15,462 bases of DNA, from positions 3,588 through 19,049 of the forward strand of contig DUKX01000126.1 in NCBI GenBank assembly GCA_013329085.1, in the 5' to 3' direction. Positions 14,048 through 15,462 of the stretch are shown here, one piece after another. Made by a program: the position numbers and the translations under genes. Each line of letters opens with the position of its first letter. Positions within the stretch are counted from its first letter, which is position 1. The stretch is from Methanofastidiosum sp. (GTDB lineage: Archaea > Methanobacteriota_B > Thermococci > Methanofastidiosales > Methanofastidiosaceae). Under the pieces are notes generated by a model that had not been told where the DNA came from, made no database searches, and saw only the letters and a list, made by a program, of their open reading frames with translations.

Positions 14048-15235
14048 ATGGTAGATTTAGGTGTTGAATTTTTAGGTGTTGAATTTAAGAGTCCGATTCT
14101 CCTCTCTTCGGCCCCGCCAACTTTGGATGCAGATCATATTAAAAGGGCTGTAGAGGCTGGTTTTGGTGGTGGAGTCACAAAGACTATATCTTACAGGCAA
14201 TTTCATGATCCAAAACCAAGATTTCAAGGGGTCAAAGGTAGAAACAGACTATTTGGAATGCAAAATATAGAGCATATTTCCACCTATGTCTTTGACTGGT
14301 GGATAAAAGAGTTTAAGGTGCTAAGAGAGCTAAAGAAAACTCACGGCACCCCTATTATTGCTAGTATAATGGCAGGTACAGATCTAGATGAATGGGCAAA
14401 ATTAGCAAAAGATGTTGAGGCGCAGGGCGCTGATATAATTGAACTAAATGTTTCATGCCCTCACATGTCAGACAGTGCGATGGGAGCATTTATAGGTCAG
14501 GACTGTCCATTGACCGGAGAAGTTTCTAAGGCGGCAGCAGAGGCTGTTAGTGTTCCTATCATGACAAAACTAACTCCAAACGTAACTGACATCGCATCAA
14601 TAGCAAAGGAAGCAATAAAGGGTGGTGCAAAAGGAGTATCTGCAATTAACACAGTCTTAGTTCTATCGGGTGTTGATATTACAACTGGAAACCCTTTGCC
14701 TGATGTTTGGGGTAAGGGTGGATTTGGAGGTTACTCGGGCCCTGCTGTGAGGCCAATAGGACTCAGAATGGTCGGAGAAATTGCAAGAGAAGGCATCAAC
14801 ATTTCAGGGATAGGTGGAATTGAGTCTTGGGAAAATGTAATTGAATATATGATGATGGGAGCAGGTACAGTACAGCTTGCAACAGCTGCTATGTGGTATG
14901 GATTTGACATAGTAAAAGGCTGGAACGAGAATATTCTAACCTTTATGAAAGAGCATGGTTACGACTCGCTTGCAGACTTGAAAGGAATTACACTACCAAA
15001 GATTACAGAACTTGAAAAACTAGACTACGTAGATGAAGTATATTCTGATGTTGATACTGAAAGATGCATAGATTGCAGAAGATGTGTTACTGCATGCAGA
15101 GACGGAGCTACAGATGCAATGAAAAATCCAAAGCTAAATGATGTTGACTATGAAAAATGTGTAGGATGTGCACTGTGCAAGATGGTCTGTCCACAAAACT
15201 GTATTTCAATGATAATCAATAAAGATAAAAAATAA
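14048..15235 (+). CDS. preA: PreA-like dihydropyrimidine dehydrogenase subunit with C-terminal ferredoxin domain
   Basis: This is an FMN (beta/alpha)8-barrel enzyme of the dihydroorotate/dihydropyrimidine dehydrogenase family with two C-terminal [4Fe-4S] motifs, as in bacterial PreA and the C-terminal half of mammalian DPD. The protein has 395 residues. Barrel and FMN-site motifs include PILLSSAPPT (16-25), GGGVTKTIS, LNVSCPHMSDSAMGAFIGQD (133-152), MTKLTPN, AINTV, and ISGIGGIESWENVIEYMMMGAGTVQLATA (252-280). Clusters are Cys340, 343, 346, 350 and Cys371, 374, 377, 381. Where mammalian DPD has its active-site cysteine (ACGQD) this protein has Ile149 (FIGQD), so the true substrate may differ from uracil/thymine. 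It follows the FrhB-like gene with 4 nt spacing, suggesting that protein takes the electron-delivery role of PreT. A 15-bp tandem repeat encodes LGVEFLGVEF near the start. Confidence 0.88.
   Translation: MVDLGVEFLGVEFKSPILLSSAPPTLDADHIKRAVEAGFGGGVTKTISYRQFHDPKPRFQGVKGRNRLFGMQNIEHISTYVFDWWIKEFKVLRELKKTHGTPIIASIMAGTDLDEWAKLAKDVEAQGADIIELNVSCPHMSDSAMGAFIGQDCPLTGEVSKAAAEAVSVPIMTKLTPNVTDIASIAKEAIKGGAKGVSAINTVLVLSGVDITTGNPLPDVWGKGGFGGYSGPAVRPIGLRMVGEIAREGINISGIGGIESWENVIEYMMMGAGTVQLATAAMWYGFDIVKGWNENILTFMKEHGYDSLADLKGITLPKITELEKLDYVDEVYSDVDTERCIDCRRCVTACRDGATDAMKNPKLNDVDYEKCVGCALCKMVCPQNCISMIINKDKK
14057..14086 (+). repeat. Perfect 15-bp tandem repeat in preA
   Basis: TTAGGTGTTGAATTT occurs twice back to back and encodes LGVEF-LGVEF at residues 4-13. 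The family usually has a similar DLxVExxGxxFKNP pattern here, so the protein-level repeat may be natural, but full identity at the DNA level is unusual. Confidence 0.85.
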
Positions 15236-15247
15236 ATTTATTTTTTT
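15227..15247. terminator. Palindromic two-way terminator
   Basis: Six A, TAAA, TTTA and then seven T form a perfect 10+10 bp palindrome (15227-15246) that contains the preA stop codon. Read rightwards it gives a T7 run just after preA. Read leftwards it gives a T6 run just after the convergent minus-strand gene. It can terminate both convergent transcripts. Confidence 0.55.
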
Positions 15248-15250
15248 CTT

Positions 15251-15462
15251 TCATTCTTTTACTTCTATTGACGCCTCAGGATTAAATGGATTTGTTCTTA
15301 CTGCAAGAGAGAACAGATAAGGATATTTATTTTTTAAATGTCCCATATATTCTACCCATTCATAGATTAGAATTACATAGGCTCTTTTCAGATCGCCTTG
15401 TAAATGATTTAGATCAGTACCTGTACATTTTTTAAGATCGTTTCTTAATGATAGTTCTTCTG
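15251..15462 (-). CDS. Conserved archaeal protein of unknown function, C-terminal 70 residues
   Basis: This frame enters from the right edge on the minus strand and stops at TGA 15253-15251. The visible end contains ELSLRNDLKKCTGTDLNHL, GDLKRAYVILIYEWVEYMGH and KYPYLFSLAVRTNPFNP, then ASIEVKE. The mix of charged helix and aromatic-rich helix, with coding-like codon use, supports a real gene. The pattern feels familiar from uncharacterised methanogen proteins, but I cannot name a family or function. The start lies outside the window. It converges on preA with a 15-bp gap that forms part of a shared terminator. Confidence 0.65.
   Translation of the reverse strand, partial: EELSLRNDLKKCTGTDLNHLQGDLKRAYVILIYEWVEYMGHLKNKYPYLFSLAVRTNPFNPEASIEVKE

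Overview
This is a low-GC archaeal chromosome segment, most likely from a methanogen-related euryarchaeon. Supporting markers are deoxyhypusine synthase, the primase large subunit with its Fe-S domain, the tRNA-Ile2 agmatidine synthetase TiaS, archaetidylserine decarboxylase, an SMC-ScpA condensin pair, and an FrhB-type (coenzyme F420) oxidoreductase. Promoters are archaeal (BRE/TATA), and many genes look leaderless, with the start codon 24-27 nt after the TATA centre. A Methanofastidiosa-like source is possible, but that is inference from gene content only. I see no IS elements, CRISPR arrays, tRNAs or rRNAs.

Layout. Positions 1-770 (minus) hold the N-terminal part of deoxyhypusine synthase, cut by the window edge. 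It is divergent from a lone indolepyruvate oxidoreductase beta subunit (837-1424), which converges with only one base to spare on archaetidylserine decarboxylase (1426-2064, minus). Next come smc and scpA (2165-6390), translationally coupled. They converge with 14 bp overlap on a two-helix membrane protein with a possible winged-helix tail (6377-7147, minus). An HTH regulator (7266-8234, minus) is divergent from the tightly coupled set tiaS, nicotinate phosphoribosyltransferase and a DUF6884-like gene (8286-11220). The primase large subunit (11255-12754) has its own leaderless promoter. The last operon (12895-15235) encodes an FrhB-like flavoprotein and a PreA-like dihydropyrimidine dehydrogenase subunit. 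It ends in a palindromic two-way terminator shared with a conserved unknown gene entering from the right on the minus strand.

The main discovery is in the last operon. The FrhB-like protein is circularly permuted. Its first part is the half that normally ends FrhB (from the NPCEI loop through the CxxCTDF and SVGSVG motifs). Two [4Fe-4S] motifs follow, and the half that normally begins FrhB (QDGGVITAL through AGSKYS) comes last. It stops where the first part would begin in a normal FrhB. It lies 4 nt upstream of preA, suggesting an F420-linked, iron-sulfur-wired counterpart of the NAD(P)H-dependent PreT/PreA enzyme.

A second theme is translation starts. smc, scpA and the FrhB-like gene have strong Shine-Dalgarno sequences but no ATG/GTG/TTG at the right place. 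The codons at the correct spacing are ATA, CTG and ACG, at the spacing seen for preA's ATG. The FrhB-like gene is also preceded by a leaderless 16-codon ORF in the same frame, separated from it by a single TAA.
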